Assembly (NCBI GenBank): GCA_024743055.1 | Contig: JANSXH010000007.1 | Span: 62,001-126,000 of the forward strand | DNA from: Pseudomonadota bacterium | Lineage (GTDB): Bacteria; Pseudomonadota; Alphaproteobacteria; Sneathiellales; Sneathiellaceae | DNA: 64,000 nt | Reading direction: 5' to 3' | In this document: piece by piece, positions 43,600 through 52,791 of the stretch | Numbering within the stretch: the first letter of the stretch is position 1 | Layout: each line of letters starts with the position of its first letter | The notes under the pieces: model-generated | Database searches by the model: none | Seen by the model: the letters and a program-made list of their open reading frames with translations, nothing else | What the model was told of the DNA's origin: nothing | Translations under genes and position numbers: made by a program

Positions 43600-43730
43600 A
43601 TAGAGCAGAGAATTCGCATCAACCGTTCCGGCGACGTGAACGAAAAATGCAGGAGTTTAAGTCGCCAGGCACCGCTCAGAAATTCCTCAATATTCACTCT
43701 GCAGCCTACAATAACTGTTACACTTACCCA
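43600..43730 (+). pseudogene. IS6-family transposase C-terminal fragment
   Basis: About 40 codons read RAENSHQPFRRRERKMQEF, then KSPGTAQKFLNIHSAAYNN, aligning with the C-terminal region of the fragment at 58786 (RAENSHLPVRRRERKMQRF and so on). No start and no catalytic core remain. It lies just after atzF and shares orientation with the other remnants. Confidence 0.78.
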
Positions 43731-43917
43731 TTAAATTCATTAGATGAATCAAAGAGGCTTTGACCCGTCTCTACCAGTTCTTCAAATATTTCGAAAAATT
43801 AGGAAAACTTGCTATCGTAGGGGTTTGAGAGACATAAACTGGTCGTCGTTTCGCAGCAATTCAACTGCATCATACCTCAAAAAACCCTGTGATAACATGG
43901 TATTAGTGGTAGAGTTA

Positions 43918-44136
43918 GCAGTCTCATGCGAACCCGTCTCCTAGTTTTCCCCGTTAACCAGGGAAAAAACAGGGAATTTCAGCGATTTTTAGCAGAAATA
44001 TGCTCTGTATTTTACATAACCGCCTATTTTAATTGTATTTTCGGCAATTAATCATGACTTCCAAAGCAGGGAATTTTATATTCCTGACAATTAGACTGAG
44101 GTTTCTCTGCGACTACAGTTAGTTAATGTGACAATG
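43918..44136 (+). repeat. Tail block of the dispersed repeat and an IS6-type right end
   Basis: 43918-43970 matches the block downstream of repeat copy A (GCAGTCT..GCGAAC.. then GTTTTCC..GTTAACCAGGGAAA). 44123-44136 is TTAATGTGACAATG, the inner 14 nt of the right end at 59225. The sequence between is AT-rich with no gene. The 620-nt gap between the convergent atzF and beta-lactamase-like genes is therefore a patchwork of mobile debris. Confidence 0.6.
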
Positions 44137-44171
44137 ACCTTCAAATGACCTTTTCCCAGAAATTACCCGAG

Positions 44172-45380
44172 CTAGTCAATAATGGCATCATAAACCCAGT
44201 TCCTAACTAGTGGTCGATATGCTGTTCGTTGATCTGGCTGTTGAATCATGAAAACAATGATCAGCTCTTCAGCCGGATCAATCCAAAAATAGGTGCCAGC
44301 ATATCCACCCCACCAGTAGCTTCCTTTAGAGCCGGCTGCGAACCCTTGGTCCTCCAGGCGCACTGAAAAGCCATATCCAAACCCATTTTCATCGGTAAGA
44401 AGGTCGTAGTTGCCCGGGCGAACATTTTCGAGCTGATCTTGGGTCATCAAGGTCACCGTCTCCTCTTTCAGAAACCGTTTTCCGTTATAGAGGCCTCCGT
44501 TCAACATCATGGAGGAAAATATGAGATAATCGTCTGCGGTCGACATCAAACCCCCTCCCCCTGAATGCAGTTTTGGTTCTTTGCTTGGGTCGGACAGCCC
44601 CTGGAATTCCGGTTCAACAATTCTACCTTTTTTCTCTTCCGCTACATAAAAAGCCGTATCTTTCATACCCAGTGGAGTTAAAATTTCTTCTTCCAGAAAT
44701 TGATCGAGCCGTTTGTTGGACACGACTTCAATGACCCTACCCAACACATCTGTTGAATGACTGTATTCCCAAGCGTCTCCTGGCTGATGCTCGAGAGGGA
44801 GAGATGCTAACTTGCTGACCATCTCCGCCGTTGTCTGATTGACATCATACAAATCTACTTTTTGGTATTCCGCGCGCACCTCAGTATCTCCAAAGAAGCC
44901 GTACACAATCCCAGATGTGTGGCGCAAAAGATCTGCAATTGTGATGGGATTGTCCGGAGCGTACAGCTCCCCAAGCTCCATTACCTTTGTATCCGCAAAA
45001 GCCGGTATAAACTTTGCGACGGGATCGTTGAGGCTGATTTTACCCTGCTCGATCAACATCATGATGCCAACAGATGTAATCGGTTTGGTCATTGAATAGA
45101 TACGGAAAATATCGTCTATTTTTAAGGGTCCTGGCGCTGCTCCCTTTCCCCGAGTCCCAAAGGCTTTGTGATAGACAAGCTTTCCCTGCCTCATTACCGA
45201 TAATGTCGCACCGCTGATGCTTCCGTTTTTAATATCAGCGCGAAGGTTGTCATCAATGATTTCCAGTTTCTCGGAAGAAAGGCCAATTTTTTCAGGCGTA
45301 GTTACACCTTCCGCAAACGCACCATTTGAGAAATGGGCAACTGCCAATAGCAAAATCATGAACCGTAACTTCATTTTCAA
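44172..45380 (-). CDS. Secreted serine hydrolase of the beta-lactamase/EstB family
   Basis: 402 aa with a Sec signal peptide (residues 1-23, ending GAFAEG). The class C beta-lactamase/esterase fold has the nucleophile motif Ser96-M-T-Lys99 and Tyr in the WEYSHSTDVLG segment (YxN/YSH motif). Family VIII esterases of this type hydrolyse esters, lactones or amides more often than beta-lactams. It lies 107 nt downstream of the dehydratase-like gene on the same strand, so it may belong to the same regulon as an exported hydrolase. Confidence 0.83.
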   Translation of the reverse strand: MKMKLRFMILLLAVAHFSNGAFAEGVTTPEKIGLSSEKLEIIDDNLRADIKNGSISGATLSVMRQGKLVYHKAFGTRGKGAAPGPLKIDDIFRIYSMTKPITSVGIMMLIEQGKISLNDPVAKFIPAFADTKVMELGELYAPDNPITIADLLRHTSGIVYGFFGDTEVRAEYQKVDLYDVNQTTAEMVSKLASLPLEHQPGDAWEYSHSTDVLGRVIEVVSNKRLDQFLEEEILTPLGMKDTAFYVAEEKKGRIVEPEFQGLSDPSKEPKLHSGGGGLMSTADDYLIFSSMMLNGGLYNGKRFLKEETVTLMTQDQLENVRPGNYDLLTDENGFGYGFSVRLEDQGFAAGSKGSYWWGGYAGTYFWIDPAEELIIVFMIQQPDQRTAYRPLVRNWVYDAIID

Positions 45381-45487
45381 ACTCTCCCGATTTTCTGTTC
45401 TGAGTAAGTCTCGAATCTTATTCTACCCGCCCTTCGGATCCAAAATAATTGACAATTAACGCTCATTCAATTGACATGCGCCGGGCT

Positions 45488-46981
45488 CTAGTCTTTGATT
45501 CCTGAAAGTCGTCGGGCAGCGGCCTTTTTTCCCTGCAGATCCGCACCTCTGGCAATCTGAATTCTTTGAGCTTGCGGCGAACCTGCACCATGTAGGGACT
45601 CCGTCAGATAGCCAACGGCATTGCGGCCCAATGTCATATTTTCGATCAACCTTAAAATGCGCATGCGATCTTCAAGTTTCGTATTGGTTCGGCCAACCAG
45701 ATATTTACTGACTAAGTGCCCGATTTCGCTGTTTCGTAAATCCTGCTCAGAAGGCATGGTCACCATTAAGCCTCCGGCGATGTCCTGTGCGAGACGGCTG
45801 ATTTCATACGGAAATCGGGTAACATTCTGCTTACAAACATTGGCAAGCAAATCGTTATTGAGATAAACGCCTGACTTCATCGGCTTCGCTTCATGAGCAG
45901 ATGCGAGCGCACCGGATCGAATGGTTTCATTCAGGTGAACCATTTCAACAATTTTGTCCTTTATATGAGAGGCATTTTCAACACCATTCATTTCTGCGAT
46001 TTCTGCTGCTGCGCCGATCAGAACATTCCCTACTCCTGATTTACATACGTAGCTGCAGCGATGATATGTCGTAAATCGTTCGACAAGCATTGCGGCAAAC
46101 TCAAATTCGCCATTCATGAATACATGGTCCCATGGAACGAAGACATCTTCGAAAATAATCATTGCCTCCTGGCCCGCATATTCAGCATTCCCCTGATCAA
46201 TCGTTCCAGGTTCAAGACACCGAGTGTCACTGGACTGACGGCCATAGATATACGTAATCCCGCTTGCGTGAGCAGGAACAGCCCCTACAAAAGCGTAGGC
46301 TTTATCTTTCTCTCCGAGCCTCAATGTAGGCATCACCATTAGCCAATGGGAATTAATACAGCCTGTTTGATGCAACTTGGCACCTGAAATATAAACACCA
46401 TTGTCTGTGCTTTTAGAGACATGAAGATAAAGGTCAGGATCTGCCTGTTCATGAGGTGCCAGTGAGCGATCTCCTTTGGCATCCGTCATCGCACCGCCGA
46501 TGACCTGATTGCGTTTTTGTAGAACCTTTAAGAAAGCAAGAAAACGCTCGTGATAGTGAGTCCCTTGGCTTTCATCAATTTCATAGCTCACCGAATGCAA
46601 TGCGTTTAAGGCGTCAAGCCCAACGCAGCGCTGAAAGCAGGTTCCCGTTTTTTGCCCTAATGCATGTTGCATACGTGCTTTATCAACAAGGTCACCCGCA
46701 GATCCTGCTATGTGGAGAAACCGATTTATTCGGGTGTCTGCCATCGGAGAGTGGACAGTGCCAATTTCTTCCTCCTCTACAGCCAATTCGTATGTTGCCG
46801 CCATCGCGTTAACGGAGGGGCGGATCAGGGGATGCTCTGTAGGCTCCTCGATCTGCTCCCCCATTAAGAAAACTCTCAAGTTACGCCCCATCAGGCTTTT
46901 CTTATATTCCTCAGCTGTTGTGATCGTTTCAACATCGCCCCAAAGCCTGGGGTCGCTGTTTGGATCTATATTCTGAGTCAT
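45488..46981 (-). CDS. 4-hydroxybutyryl-CoA dehydratase / vinylacetyl-CoA isomerase homologue (HpaB superfamily)
   Basis: 497 aa. It falls in the 4-hydroxyphenylacetate 3-hydroxylase superfamily but resembles the radical [4Fe-4S]/FAD dehydratase AbfD much more than the hydroxylases (GQKTGTCFQRCVGLDALNA, MTDAKGDRSLAPHEQADPD, NVCKQNVTRFPYEISRLAQD, ESLHGAGSPQAQRI). The cluster ligands of AbfD (Cys99, Cys103, His292, Cys299) correspond to Cys115, Cys119, His307 and Cys313; the His-to-Cys spacing is one residue shorter and an extra Cys309 lies between. Tyr311 and Lys314 also match. Expected reaction: 4-hydroxybutyryl-CoA to crotonyl-CoA. It sits with an iron ADH and a LIV-type transporter. Confidence 0.82.
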   Translation of the reverse strand: MTQNIDPNSDPRLWGDVETITTAEEYKKSLMGRNLRVFLMGEQIEEPTEHPLIRPSVNAMAATYELAVEEEEIGTVHSPMADTRINRFLHIAGSAGDLVDKARMQHALGQKTGTCFQRCVGLDALNALHSVSYEIDESQGTHYHERFLAFLKVLQKRNQVIGGAMTDAKGDRSLAPHEQADPDLYLHVSKSTDNGVYISGAKLHQTGCINSHWLMVMPTLRLGEKDKAYAFVGAVPAHASGITYIYGRQSSDTRCLEPGTIDQGNAEYAGQEAMIIFEDVFVPWDHVFMNGEFEFAAMLVERFTTYHRCSYVCKSGVGNVLIGAAAEIAEMNGVENASHIKDKIVEMVHLNETIRSGALASAHEAKPMKSGVYLNNDLLANVCKQNVTRFPYEISRLAQDIAGGLMVTMPSEQDLRNSEIGHLVSKYLVGRTNTKLEDRMRILRLIENMTLGRNAVGYLTESLHGAGSPQAQRIQIARGADLQGKKAAARRLSGIKD

Positions 46982-47055
46982 GATAAATTCCTCTCCCTGT
47001 CGGAGTGGAAGGCCTTCCAGAAAAAATTTCCTCCGAATGGCCTCCCCGCGTGCGA

Positions 47056-48003
47056 CTATCTAATTGCTGTTGGGTTAATCATCATTTGAACAGCGCCGCG
47101 CATCCGCGTGACCCCCAGAACGAACATGAACTCATATGCTTGGTCTTTTGCCAGCTCACGGGTATCCATATTCTCTAAGATGAAGATGCCATTTTGCGGT
47201 ATCAAGATCTGATGAACCTTAAAAATTCCATCTGCCCCTTCTTCAAAGGGCAAGGCTTCCAAGCCCCAGGTATCTGCACCGACAGCAACAACTTCCTTTG
47301 AAGCGAGATACTCTGCACCCGTGATTCCAAGACCTGGCTCAACAGATACGTACCGCTTGTGGTCTGGGTTTTCACCATCCAGCAATTCCAGCCAGCCTGA
47401 ATGAAAGAGCACGACATCTCCTTTTCGGATTTCAACTCCCTGTTTCTTTGCCGCGCCGATAACATCTTCTTTCGTGTAAGGAGTTCCCTCTTTTACAATA
47501 TCAACGCCATAGTAAGCAGCCATGTCCAGAAGAACACCGCGAGCAACAATCGGAGGGAGTTTTTCCAGGCCAAGCTTTTTAAGACCATCCGCTTTGGCAA
47601 ATTCAGAAGCTTTAAACCCGTTATAGTAAATGTGTTTAACACCGATATGGCCGAGGCCGTCAATCTGCGGGCCGATACCAAGCCAGCCGGCAAAGATGTC
47701 GTCGTTATAGGTCATACCATTGGTGCCCAAACCGTCCGTCTCAATCTGATTTGGCTGTAAAATGGTTATGCTCATAGACCGCGGCGCAAAAGCCGGTGTT
47801 TCCTTATCTACAACAATGCCAAGGTTATAGGTTTTGCCGGTTTTTACCAGTTTTGAGGCGTCTACGACACTTTCCGGTGTGATGAGATTCGCCGCCCCGA
47901 TTTCATCGTCAGGTCCCCATTTGGATTTGGTCCATTCCTGCGCATCGACGGACACAGCAAACCCGCAACTCAAAGCAACTCCCATTGCGATCAATTTTCT
48001 CAT
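47056..48003 (-). CDS. Exported cyclase-family (PF04199-type) metal-dependent hydrolase
   Basis: About 315 aa from ATG 48003, which has AGGAGG at ideal spacing; the frame to 48120 overlaps the ADH gene and is rejected. A signal peptide (residues 1-22, ending SVDAQ) exports it. The body resembles kynurenine formamidase/isatin hydrolase-like cyclases (KWGPDDEIGAANLITPESV). The metal-site segment reads IGPQIDGLGHIG, keeping Asp and His but not the canonical HxGTH. It may open a lactone, cyclic amide or ester in the periplasm. Confidence 0.78.
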   Translation of the reverse strand: MRKLIAMGVALSCGFAVSVDAQEWTKSKWGPDDEIGAANLITPESVVDASKLVKTGKTYNLGIVVDKETPAFAPRSMSITILQPNQIETDGLGTNGMTYNDDIFAGWLGIGPQIDGLGHIGVKHIYYNGFKASEFAKADGLKKLGLEKLPPIVARGVLLDMAAYYGVDIVKEGTPYTKEDVIGAAKKQGVEIRKGDVVLFHSGWLELLDGENPDHKRYVSVEPGLGITGAEYLASKEVVAVGADTWGLEALPFEEGADGIFKVHQILIPQNGIFILENMDTRELAKDQAYEFMFVLGVTRMRGAVQMMINPTAIR

Positions 48004-48085
48004 GATTTCCTCCTGTTTGGTCGCGACTTCTGATAAATTTGTATGGGCTAGTCGCATCCCCATTGCATATCTCAAATTCCGGCCG

Positions 48086-49270
48086 TCATAGCGCCTTGCG
48101 ATAGATTGCCTGGGCGTCACCGAGATTTATCTTTCGCGGATTGTTGATGAGCAATCGAGACTGTTTCATTGCATCCGTCGCAAGCTGCTCGATATCATCC
48201 TGCACAATACCAACACCCTTTAAGCAAGTCTCAAGACCAAGATCTGCAGACAACGCCGACAACCGTTCGATAAATTCAGAGCACACAGCCTGATTGGATC
48301 GAGACAAATTGATATCTGGGAAGACACAAGGAGCAAGTTCTGCATATTCGTCGCCGCAACCTGGGGCGTTGAACTGCATGACTTGGCAAAGTACCAGAGA
48401 ATTGGACAGGCCGTGAGGAACATGAAAAAGGCTTCCGATTGGATAGGCTAGCGCATGAACACCCGCTACCGGGGAATTTGCAAATGCTTGTCCAGCCAGC
48501 ATCGCACCAAGCAGCATGTTCGACCGGGCAGTAAGATTTTCCCCTTGGAATACTGCGTCGCGGATGTTGACTCCCAGCAACTTCAAGGCCTGCTTAGCAA
48601 GATTTCTGGAGATCGGATTGTTATTTGCATTTCGCGAGGTAAAGGCCTCTATGGCATGCACCATTGCATCTATCCCGGTCGCCGCAGTGATATGAGGTGG
48701 CAAGCCCAGGGTTAGTTCTGCATCTAATAGAGCGATATCGGGAAGCAGACATGGCGAGACAACACCTTTCTTCTCACTTTCCCCTGTGGTTACAATGGAA
48801 ACGGCTGTTACCTCAGATCCAGTGCCTGCTGTTGTTGGGACAAGTATCAATGGCAGCCGAGGGCCGGTTGCCTGATTGACACCATAAATGTCTTCAAGCT
48901 CCTGATCAGAGGCAAGCAGCAAGGAGGCTAGTTTAGCCGCGTCCATGGAACTACCGCCGCCAAACCCGATGACGCAAGTGACGGACTTTGATCTAGCGGC
49001 ATCTACAGCATCCAGAATTGTGGTTGCTTTTGGATCTGCTTCAATCTGATCATAGACAACAACCTGATAGCCGGCTTTTTCCAGATTGACCAGCGCCGGT
49101 AAGGTGAGCCCCAGCTTCATAATTCCGGGGTCTGTAACAAATAGAATTCCGGCTCCTTCGCGAACCGATGGTAAGCTATCAACTAAATCGCCTAATTGCG
49201 CCGCGCCTCCCCAACATTGTTGTATTCTGGGAGGTGTGTTGAAAGCAAAGTCTGTCATTGTCATGATCAT
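48086..49270 (-). CDS. Iron-containing alcohol dehydrogenase (4-hydroxybutyrate dehydrogenase-like)
   Basis: 394 aa Fe-ADH. The NAD(P)-binding motif GFGGGSSMDAAKL is followed by metal ligands in TGIDAMVHAIEAF and GVHALAYPIGSLFHVPHG (Asp and three His). Its ATG overlaps the stop of the LivF-type gene (ATGA), so it is cotranscribed with the transporter. Family members act on many primary alcohols; 4-hydroxybutyrate or a similar omega-hydroxy acid is suggested by the nearby dehydratase homologue (inference). Confidence 0.87.
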   Translation of the reverse strand: MIMTMTDFAFNTPPRIQQCWGGAAQLGDLVDSLPSVREGAGILFVTDPGIMKLGLTLPALVNLEKAGYQVVVYDQIEADPKATTILDAVDAARSKSVTCVIGFGGGSSMDAAKLASLLLASDQELEDIYGVNQATGPRLPLILVPTTAGTGSEVTAVSIVTTGESEKKGVVSPCLLPDIALLDAELTLGLPPHITAATGIDAMVHAIEAFTSRNANNNPISRNLAKQALKLLGVNIRDAVFQGENLTARSNMLLGAMLAGQAFANSPVAGVHALAYPIGSLFHVPHGLSNSLVLCQVMQFNAPGCGDEYAELAPCVFPDINLSRSNQAVCSEFIERLSALSADLGLETCLKGVGIVQDDIEQLATDAMKQSRLLINNPRKINLGDAQAIYRKAL

Positions 49271-49926
49271 GTCACCAGCTCATTCATCAAATCGATATGC
49301 CCACGCTCGATCGAATAGACTTTGTCCACGACTTTTTCTGAATGTGTATAATCTGATTCCGAAATAAGAACGGACATGTTCTCTGCCTTCAGGTCGGAAA
49401 TTACCTCCATTAGGCGTTCTGCCAGTGCAGGTGCAACGCCCTCAAAAGGTTCATCCAACAATAAAAGGTTTGTTCCGGATACCAGTGCCCGCGCGAGCGC
49501 CACCAGCTTTTGCTGCCCCCCGCTTAAGGTCAACGCCTTTCGGTCGGCAAAACGACCAATTTCCGGCATCAAGTCGTAAACCCATTTCAGTCGACTGACA
49601 TCTTGTTTATTGATCGCCCACAATGAAACCATGATGTTTTCCTGAACCGTAAAATGTGGAACAAGGCGTCTATCTTCCGGAAGATACCCAATGCCGAGGC
49701 GCGCGCGCTCATGTGCCTTAACCTGTGTCAACGAGGTACCGTTAAACGTTATGCTGCCTTTCTTCGTTGGGAGCAGACCCATGATAGCGCGCATTACGGT
49801 CGTTTTTCCGGCGCCATTGCGCCCTATCAACCCGCATGTAGATCCCACCTCAATTGCAAGGGATGCATCCCGCAGGATGGGAACATTTTGAATGGACAAA
49901 TCGAGGTTCTCTATCGTCAACATCAT
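49267..49926 (-). CDS. livF: Branched-chain-type ABC transporter ATPase LivF
   Basis: 219 aa ABC ATPase. Walker A is GRNGAGKTTVM, the signature LSGGQQKLVALARAL, Walker B LLLLDEPFEGVAP. Shorter than typical 233-240 aa LivF. It overlaps the upstream LivG by 4 nt and the downstream ADH by 4 nt. Confidence 0.87.
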   Translation of the reverse strand: MMLTIENLDLSIQNVPILRDASLAIEVGSTCGLIGRNGAGKTTVMRAIMGLLPTKKGSITFNGTSLTQVKAHERARLGIGYLPEDRRLVPHFTVQENIMVSLWAINKQDVSRLKWVYDLMPEIGRFADRKALTLSGGQQKLVALARALVSGTNLLLLDEPFEGVAPALAERLMEVISDLKAENMSVLISESDYTHSEKVVDKVYSIERGHIDLMNELVT

Positions 49927-50723
49927 TCCTCTCCTTTTTCAGAGGAGGAAGCTTCGCCGATATCTGACTTCCTGTGAAATTCGCTCCCGATGACAAATTC
50001 TCTGACCTTGGCATTTTCCAAAACTTCCTTGGTCGGACCGTCCGCCAGGATTTTTCCTTCATAAAATGCGATCACTCGCGGAGAGAAAGTTTCAACGATC
50101 TCCATATCATGCTCGATAAACAGAACGGCCGTTTTCGTCGCTTTTAAGGCGTTGATCAATACCTCCATGAAATGCATTTTCTCATCTGCACTTACCCCAC
50201 TTGTCGGCTCATCAAGAAACAGGAGATCTGGATCAGCGACTGTCGCCATGGCAATATCAATCAGCTTGCGGACCCCTTGTGGAAGGGTTGCAACTTCCTG
50301 GTCTGCATAGCCATCGATACGAAATCGTGCCAAATGATCCATGGCCGCCCGCTTAATTGAGGATGTTATTGCCGGACGTAAAAACACTGGTTTTTTCTGT
50401 TTTGCAATCGTTAGAGCAATGAGCATGTTGTCAAGCGCGGACAGTTCTAGAAACAATTGGGGAATCTGAAAGGACCGACATATTCCCAGCCGCGTGATGT
50501 CTCGCGTCGGTTTGCCGGTGATATCCCTTCCACGATATAGGATTTGTCCCGAAGTTGGCTTGAGATATCCAGTGACCATATTGACAAATGTCGTTTTTCC
50601 GGCCCCGTTAGATCCAATCACACCCAGCACTTCACCTGCGTCAATTCGCACATTGATGTTGGAGGCCGCTGTTACCGCACCAAATAGTCGCTCCAAATTT
50701 GAAGTCTGCAATAAAGTTGTCAT
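49923..50723 (-). CDS. livG: Branched-chain-type ABC transporter ATPase LivG
   Basis: 266 aa. Walker A is GSNGAGKTTFVNMV. The C-loop ATLPQGVRKLIDIAMATV replaces the usual LSGGQ with LPQGV, as in many amide- or urea-type LivG proteins. Walker B is LLFLDEPTSGVS. It pairs with LivF. The last residues are Ser/Glu/Gly-rich. Confidence 0.87.
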   Translation of the reverse strand: MTTLLQTSNLERLFGAVTAASNINVRIDAGEVLGVIGSNGAGKTTFVNMVTGYLKPTSGQILYRGRDITGKPTRDITRLGICRSFQIPQLFLELSALDNMLIALTIAKQKKPVFLRPAITSSIKRAAMDHLARFRIDGYADQEVATLPQGVRKLIDIAMATVADPDLLFLDEPTSGVSADEKMHFMEVLINALKATKTAVLFIEHDMEIVETFSPRVIAFYEGKILADGPTKEVLENAKVREFVIGSEFHRKSDIGEASSSEKGEE

Positions 50724-50726
50724 CTC

Positions 50727-51713
50727 TTACTCTCCACCAGGTCTAACTTCAGAAGTTTTTTGGCGCTGTGTATTAACGGTCGTCGATTTTCTGATTAGTG
50801 ACCAAAGCCCCTTTGGGAGAAAGATGATTGTCAAAAGCATGACAATTCCGAGGATCATTTGCCAGGTGTTGGGCGATACTTCAACAGCGTAAACCCGGAC
50901 TATTTCCAGAATAAAAGTACCAAATAGTGGCGCTACAATATTTCCGGTACCACTAAGAATGGCAATAAAGACGAACTGCCCGGATGTTGTCCAATTGGTC
51001 ATTTCGGGATCGACATGCCCCAGGGCGAGCGCCCACAAGACACCCCCAATTCCGGAGACAGTTGCAGCAAGCACATATTTAATGTGAACGGCACGGTGGG
51101 CTGATGTTCCCAGATATTCAACCCGCAATTCATTTTCTCTAATCGCCTCACCGATAAAACCCGTAGGGCTACGCAAATATCGATTTAACAAAAAGGCACA
51201 TAAAATCGTTGGGATACATGTCGCGATATAGAGAGCATATTTTGCTGTCTCATCCTGTGGCGCCCAACCGAAATAGGTGGCCGCTGGTAGGTTGAAGCCA
51301 TCCGTACTCCCCAACTCTTCAATGCTGGATAATAGGCCGAACAGGATCATCGACACTGCCAGGGACAGCATCGCATAAAAAATCTCCCGATACCGTCTAA
51401 GAAGGAAACCCAAAACAAAGGAAACAGCGACGCTGGCGACAATTCCCAGAGCCAACAGAAGGAATATATCAGATATACCGGCAAACTTTCCTGCGAGACC
51501 TGCTGCATAGCCGCCAATGCAGAAATACAGGCCCTGACCGAAGCTTACCAGGCCGGCCCGCATCTGGATCATGACACCCAGTGCAACGAGACCTGTCCCG
51601 AGCGATACCTGAATATAGTTTACGATCCATTCGGGCAGAACAAAGCCAAGGGCAATCAGAACTGGCAGTCCAGCCATCAGGCTGATCTCCGTACGGTCCA
51701 ATGAGCGGGTCAT
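50727..51713 (-). CDS. livM: Branched-chain-type ABC transporter permease LivM
   Basis: 328 aa with about nine TM helices and LivM motifs (MRAGLVSFGQGLYFCIGGYAAG and FVFIAILSGTGNIVAPLFGTF). It overlaps the LivH gene by 4 nt and precedes LivG by 3 nt. Confidence 0.87.
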   Translation of the reverse strand: MTRSLDRTEISLMAGLPVLIALGFVLPEWIVNYIQVSLGTGLVALGVMIQMRAGLVSFGQGLYFCIGGYAAGLAGKFAGISDIFLLLALGIVASVAVSFVLGFLLRRYREIFYAMLSLAVSMILFGLLSSIEELGSTDGFNLPAATYFGWAPQDETAKYALYIATCIPTILCAFLLNRYLRSPTGFIGEAIRENELRVEYLGTSAHRAVHIKYVLAATVSGIGGVLWALALGHVDPEMTNWTTSGQFVFIAILSGTGNIVAPLFGTFILEIVRVYAVEVSPNTWQMILGIVMLLTIIFLPKGLWSLIRKSTTVNTQRQKTSEVRPGGE

Positions 51714-52618
51714 ATCTTTCTCCCTTCAGCGAGTGCAAACAGGCCATATGGCTTTACAGCCAACACCGCCGCCATAACCAGATAGATGGAGAAAAGTTCT
51801 GCTGGAGGATAGATATGCACTGAAGCCGCCCGGGCGAGCCCGACGATGACCGCGCCAATCATGGCACCGCCGACACTTCCCATTCCTCCTATAACGATCA
51901 CGGCAAACGCCATAACGATTACTTCAGCCCCGATGCCGGGCGACACGGATATCTCGGGTGCGGTAATCGCTCCCCCCAATGCTCCTAGTGTTGCCCCAAT
52001 GACAAAAGTTACCGTGAAGAAAAGAGTTACATTGATCCCCAGCGCAGAGCTGATCTCGCGATCTTCAATAACGACGAGTAACAGCTTCCCGGATCGCGTG
52101 TGTGTAAGGACCAACCACAAAGACAGGCCACACAAAACCGCGACCCCAATGATCAGAAATTTGTATACCGTATAAGGTATGTCAAAGACGTCTATGGTTC
52201 CCAGATAATATGCCGGTTGAAAAGCAACATATGATTCTGTCCCCCAGATCAGCTTCGTAGCATCCTCTAGGATAAGAAACAAAGCATAGGTAACCAGAAC
52301 CATTAGTACTTCATCCCGCCCATACATGAAGCGCAAAACACCTCGTTCAATCAACAACCCGGCCACGACACCAACAACTATTGCCGCGGCGGGAATCAGT
52401 AGATAAGTGAAGGCAACATTGGATCCGGTCTGGACATAGAGGCCCACAGACCAGGCTGCAGAATATGCGCCGAGTGCATAGAACCCCCCATGGGCAATAT
52501 TTAGAATTCTCATTACGCCATAAATCAGCGTCAGTCCCACGGACGATAGGAAAAGCCAGGCAGCAAAGCCAAGTCCGTCCACTGCTATCGCGACTGCGGT
52601 AAGCATTTCAAACTCCAT
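51710..52618 (-). CDS. livH: Branched-chain-type ABC transporter permease LivH
   Basis: 302 aa with about eight TM helices and LivH signatures (LIYGVMRILNIAHGGFYALGAY and VIVIGGMGSVGGAMIGAVIVG). It is separated from the upstream binding-protein gene by a 173-nt gap with a hairpin. Confidence 0.88.
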   Translation of the reverse strand: MEFEMLTAVAIAVDGLGFAAWLFLSSVGLTLIYGVMRILNIAHGGFYALGAYSAAWSVGLYVQTGSNVAFTYLLIPAAAIVVGVVAGLLIERGVLRFMYGRDEVLMVLVTYALFLILEDATKLIWGTESYVAFQPAYYLGTIDVFDIPYTVYKFLIIGVAVLCGLSLWLVLTHTRSGKLLLVVIEDREISSALGINVTLFFTVTFVIGATLGALGGAITAPEISVSPGIGAEVIVMAFAVIVIGGMGSVGGAMIGAVIVGLARAASVHIYPPAELFSIYLVMAAVLAVKPYGLFALAEGRKI

Positions 52619-52697
52619 TATCTGTTATGCGATCCAGCTCGCTCAGGAACAAAACATCGTATCGCAGCCCATTGCTGTCTGATGCCAGTTTTGCGGG

Positions 52698-52733
52698 AAA
52701 AAAGTCTGGGTCCTCTAGAGGGAGAGGACCCAG
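52698..52733 (-). terminator. Intercistronic hairpin between binding protein and LivH
   Basis: A perfect 11-bp stem (CTGGGTCCTCT at 52706-52716, complement at 52723-52733) with a 6-nt loop is followed on the minus strand by six Ts (52698-52703). Partial termination or 3'-end protection here would leave the binding protein in excess over the membrane subunits. It mirrors the arrangement at 21138. Confidence 0.72.
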
Positions 52734-52791
52734 GCTGACAAAGAGTTTCGGCATGACAGGGTCACCGTTACTTCGTCAGGGAGTCCTTTTT

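Noticed and set aside
48004-48120. Upstream extension of the cyclase-family gene
   Set aside because: It overlaps the iron alcohol dehydrogenase gene; AGGAGG and a signal peptide begin at 48003.
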